Shown in pieces: positions 62,070 to 64,000 of a DNA stretch of 64,000 nucleotides; within the stretch, counting starts at the first letter, position 1; each line of letters starts with the position of its first letter. This stretch comes from an uncultured Verrucomicrobiae bacterium. GTDB taxonomy: Bacteria; Verrucomicrobiota; Verrucomicrobiia; Limisphaerales; AAA164-E04. Location of the stretch: NCBI GenBank assembly GCA_943788245.1, contig CALSPN010000001.1, forward strand, positions 27,818 to 91,817, given 5' to 3'. Position numbers and translations under genes: made by a program. The notes under the pieces were generated by a model, which was not told the DNA's origin, ran no database searches, and saw nothing but the letters and a program-made list of their open reading frames with translations.

Positions 62070-63449
62070 TCAATCGTATTTCAAGGCTTGTATGGGGTGA
62101 AGTTTGGATGCCTTGACGGCCGGTATCATGCCCGCGATGATACCCACCATCGCACTGCAGCCCCAGGCAAAGAGCATCGCCTCGCCCGTGATGACCGGGT
62201 TGTTTTCAGTGGGGGTGAATGCGGTGATGGAATCGACCAGGGCGACCGAAACAGCCAACCCCATCATGCCCCCGATCAGGGCAATGACGACACTTTCAAT
62301 GATGATCTGCACGAAGATGTCGGTTGTCGTTGCTCCAACCGCCTTGCGTATACCTATTTCCCGAACACGTTCCGAAACGCTTGCAAGCATGATGTTCATG
62401 ATACCAATGCCACCCACGACCAGCGCAATGGCAGCGATGATGACGCCGCTCATCCTGAAGTTTTTGATGGTCACCTGAATGCCGTCGGCGAGATCTTCCT
62501 CGGTGCGGAAGGACCAGTCCTCTATTCCATTGTGCGATACCTGCAACACATTACGGATTTGCTGAAGAGCTGTTTCAAGCAATGAAATGTCCCTCACTTT
62601 CATGTAAATCCCCGACAAGCGCGGGTCTGCTTTTTCCTCCAGCCCTGCTGCGGCTCTGAACTGAATCATCATCGTCTTCAGTGGGATGAAAATCGAATTG
62701 TTCTTGAGCCTGAACACGTAACCGCTTGGTCCGCTGCTTCCCCTTCCTTTGTCACGCACCACGCCTCCTTGAGGATTCTGTTGAGCCTGGAGTTTTGCGA
62801 GTTCTTTTTCCTTTTTCTCTTTCTCAGTCATGTAATGCTCGAACATGCCTACGATGGTGAACGGTTGACCGTTAATACGTATGGTCTGGCCGATGGGAAT
62901 GATTTCCTTACCCGTTTTTTCAGGATCTCCAAACAAGTCGTTTCTCAGTTCTATCCCGATCACGCAGACGCTGCGTGCTTCTTCATTGTCAATTTCGTTG
63001 AACATTCGCCCGTGCTCCACTCGGTGATCCTCCAGATCGAGAATGCCGGGCCATGTGCCGTAAAGTCGCCATGGTCTTGCTCTTTTGTTCCTGTAGGTCA
63101 CATTGATGCGCGAGCGATATCCATGCTGTTCGACTATGGGGGTGATATTTTCAACCAGTGGAGCACCGGATTGAAGCGCATAAACGTCCTTCATCAGCAA
63201 GCCGGGGATCTGGTCTGTCAAATGCCGTTGATGCGGAGGCAGGTCGTCCTGGAATTCAACCCTGACTTTTTCAAGCCCTCCCATGGCCACCAAGGCCTCT
63301 TTCATGCCGTTTTCCATCCCTTTGACAAGTGCCGACATGGCCACCAGGCTGGATACTCCCAGGATGATGCCCAACATCGTCAAGAGAGATCTGAACTTGT
63401 GAGCCCAGATCTCCTTCATGCCGATGAACATGGTGTTCCAGAAATTCAT
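62070..63449 (-). CDS. MacB-type ABC transporter permease
   Basis: KEIWAHKFRSLLTMLGIILGVSSLVAMSALVKGMENGMKEALVAMGG...IALVVGGIGIMNIMLASVSERVREIGIRKAVGATTTDIFVQIIIES. Confidence 0.93.
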   Translation of the reverse strand: MNFWNTMFIGMKEIWAHKFRSLLTMLGIILGVSSLVAMSALVKGMENGMKEALVAMGGLEKVRVEFQDDLPPHQRHLTDQIPGLLMKDVYALQSGAPLVENITPIVEQHGYRSRINVTYRNKRARPWRLYGTWPGILDLEDHRVEHGRMFNEIDNEEARSVCVIGIELRNDLFGDPEKTGKEIIPIGQTIRINGQPFTIVGMFEHYMTEKEKKEKELAKLQAQQNPQGGVVRDKGRGSSGPSGYVFRLKNNSIFIPLKTMMIQFRAAAGLEEKADPRLSGIYMKVRDISLLETALQQIRNVLQVSHNGIEDWSFRTEEDLADGIQVTIKNFRMSGVIIAAIALVVGGIGIMNIMLASVSERVREIGIRKAVGATTTDIFVQIIIESVVIALIGGMMGLAVSVALVDSITAFTPTENNPVITGEAMLFAWGCSAMVGIIAGMIPAVKASKLHPIQALKYD

Positions 63450-64000
63450 GCGTCAGCCGGGCGGTTCAGCTTGAAACGTGACTCTTGCCCTGACAGTTTG
63501 GCGTCCACATCACTTGCGATTTTGCCGTCTCTGATTTCGATTTTTTTTGGGGTTAGAGCAGCGATCTCTGGATCGTGAGTGACCAGCATGATGGTGCGTC
63601 CTTCCTCATGCAGCTTGCAAAATGTTTCCAAGATCATTTCACCCGTGTGAGAATCCAGATTCCCCGTAGGCTCATCAGCAAAAATAATGCGCGGATCATT
63701 GACGAGAGCGCGGGCAATTGCGACACGTTGCTGTTGTCCTCCGGACAGCTGGGATGGTCGATGCTTTGCTCTGTCTTCAAGGTTCACCAGATCCAAGGCC
63801 TGCATGGCTCGTTCCCGGCGTTTACGGCTGGAGGCTCCTTTGTAAATCAATGGCAATTCAACATTTTGAGCAACGCTCAACTTTGGGAGGAGGTTGAAAA
63901 ACTGAAAAACAAACCCGATTTTTTCGCCTCTTACTTTGGCAAGCTGGCGGGGAGTGGCATCGTGAATGTCCATGCCGTCAAGATTCATGGATCCTGATGA
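63446..64000 (-). CDS. ABC transporter ATP-binding protein (LolD/MacB type), partial at right edge
   Basis: Open to the edge ([53 protein letters not shown]), signature [33 protein letters not shown]; overlaps the permease gene start by 4 bp. Confidence 0.95.
   Translation of the reverse strand, partial: SSGSMNLDGMDIHDATPRQLAKVRGEKIGFVFQFFNLLPKLSVAQNVELPLIYKGASSRKRRERAMQALDLVNLEDRAKHRPSQLSGGQQQRVAIARALVNDPRIIFADEPTGNLDSHTGEMILETFCKLHEEGRTIMLVTHDPEIAALTPKKIEIRDGKIASDVDAKLSGQESRFKLNRPADA

Noticed and set aside
62769-63578. 269-aa plus-strand ORF
   Set aside because: Antisense to the intact permease and ATPase genes.

Overview
64-kb window of a bacterial chromosome. Gene content suggests a (probably marine) Verrucomicrobiota-type genome: sulfatases, a DUF1501 + PSD1-type cytochrome block, a multihaem cytochrome, a [17 protein letters not shown] pseudopilin, Tat-type Gfo/Idh and sugar-isomerase proteins, and hopanoid genes. 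Taxonomy is inference. No tRNA, rRNA, CRISPR array or transposon was recognised. Main contents, left to right: an edge-truncated octahaem c-type cytochrome (minus strand, absent from the ORF track); a secreted Cys/His/Asp protein; a pseudopilin; a TonB-dependent receptor followed by a complete DUF3450-TtpC/ExbB-ExbB-ExbD-TonB-TPR operon, with near-identical Fur-box-like palindromes in front of both units; a sulfatase/DUF1501/PSD1 block; ThuA; mfd; two beta-propeller proteins; an MFS transporter; a sugar isomerase; a HEAT-repeat protein; htpG; a cyclophilin with a large insertion; a methyltransferase; a second sulfatase; a sarcosine/dimethylglycine dehydrogenase-like protein; an ArsM-like methyltransferase; trpF; rplM-rpsI; a second TonB-ExbB-ExbD set; PhoD; trpS; eno; a Gfo/Idh oxidoreductase; a membrane protein with a ParB-like N-terminus; an HpnL-like/GT4/squalene-hopene cyclase/HpnG-like cluster; a fatty acid desaturase; a sialidase-like protein; a ferredoxin; and a MacB-type ABC transporter running off the right edge. 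At least six conserved genes carry single-base frameshifts (mfd, trpS, PSD1, Gfo/Idh, sialidase, ABC permease), several in G/C homopolymers. That points to residual assembly/sequencing indels and affects how gene integrity here should be read. The best candidates for follow-up are the Fur-box-linked TonB/TtpC locus, the ParB-motif membrane protein and the octahaem cytochrome. Nothing seen proves a wholly new system.
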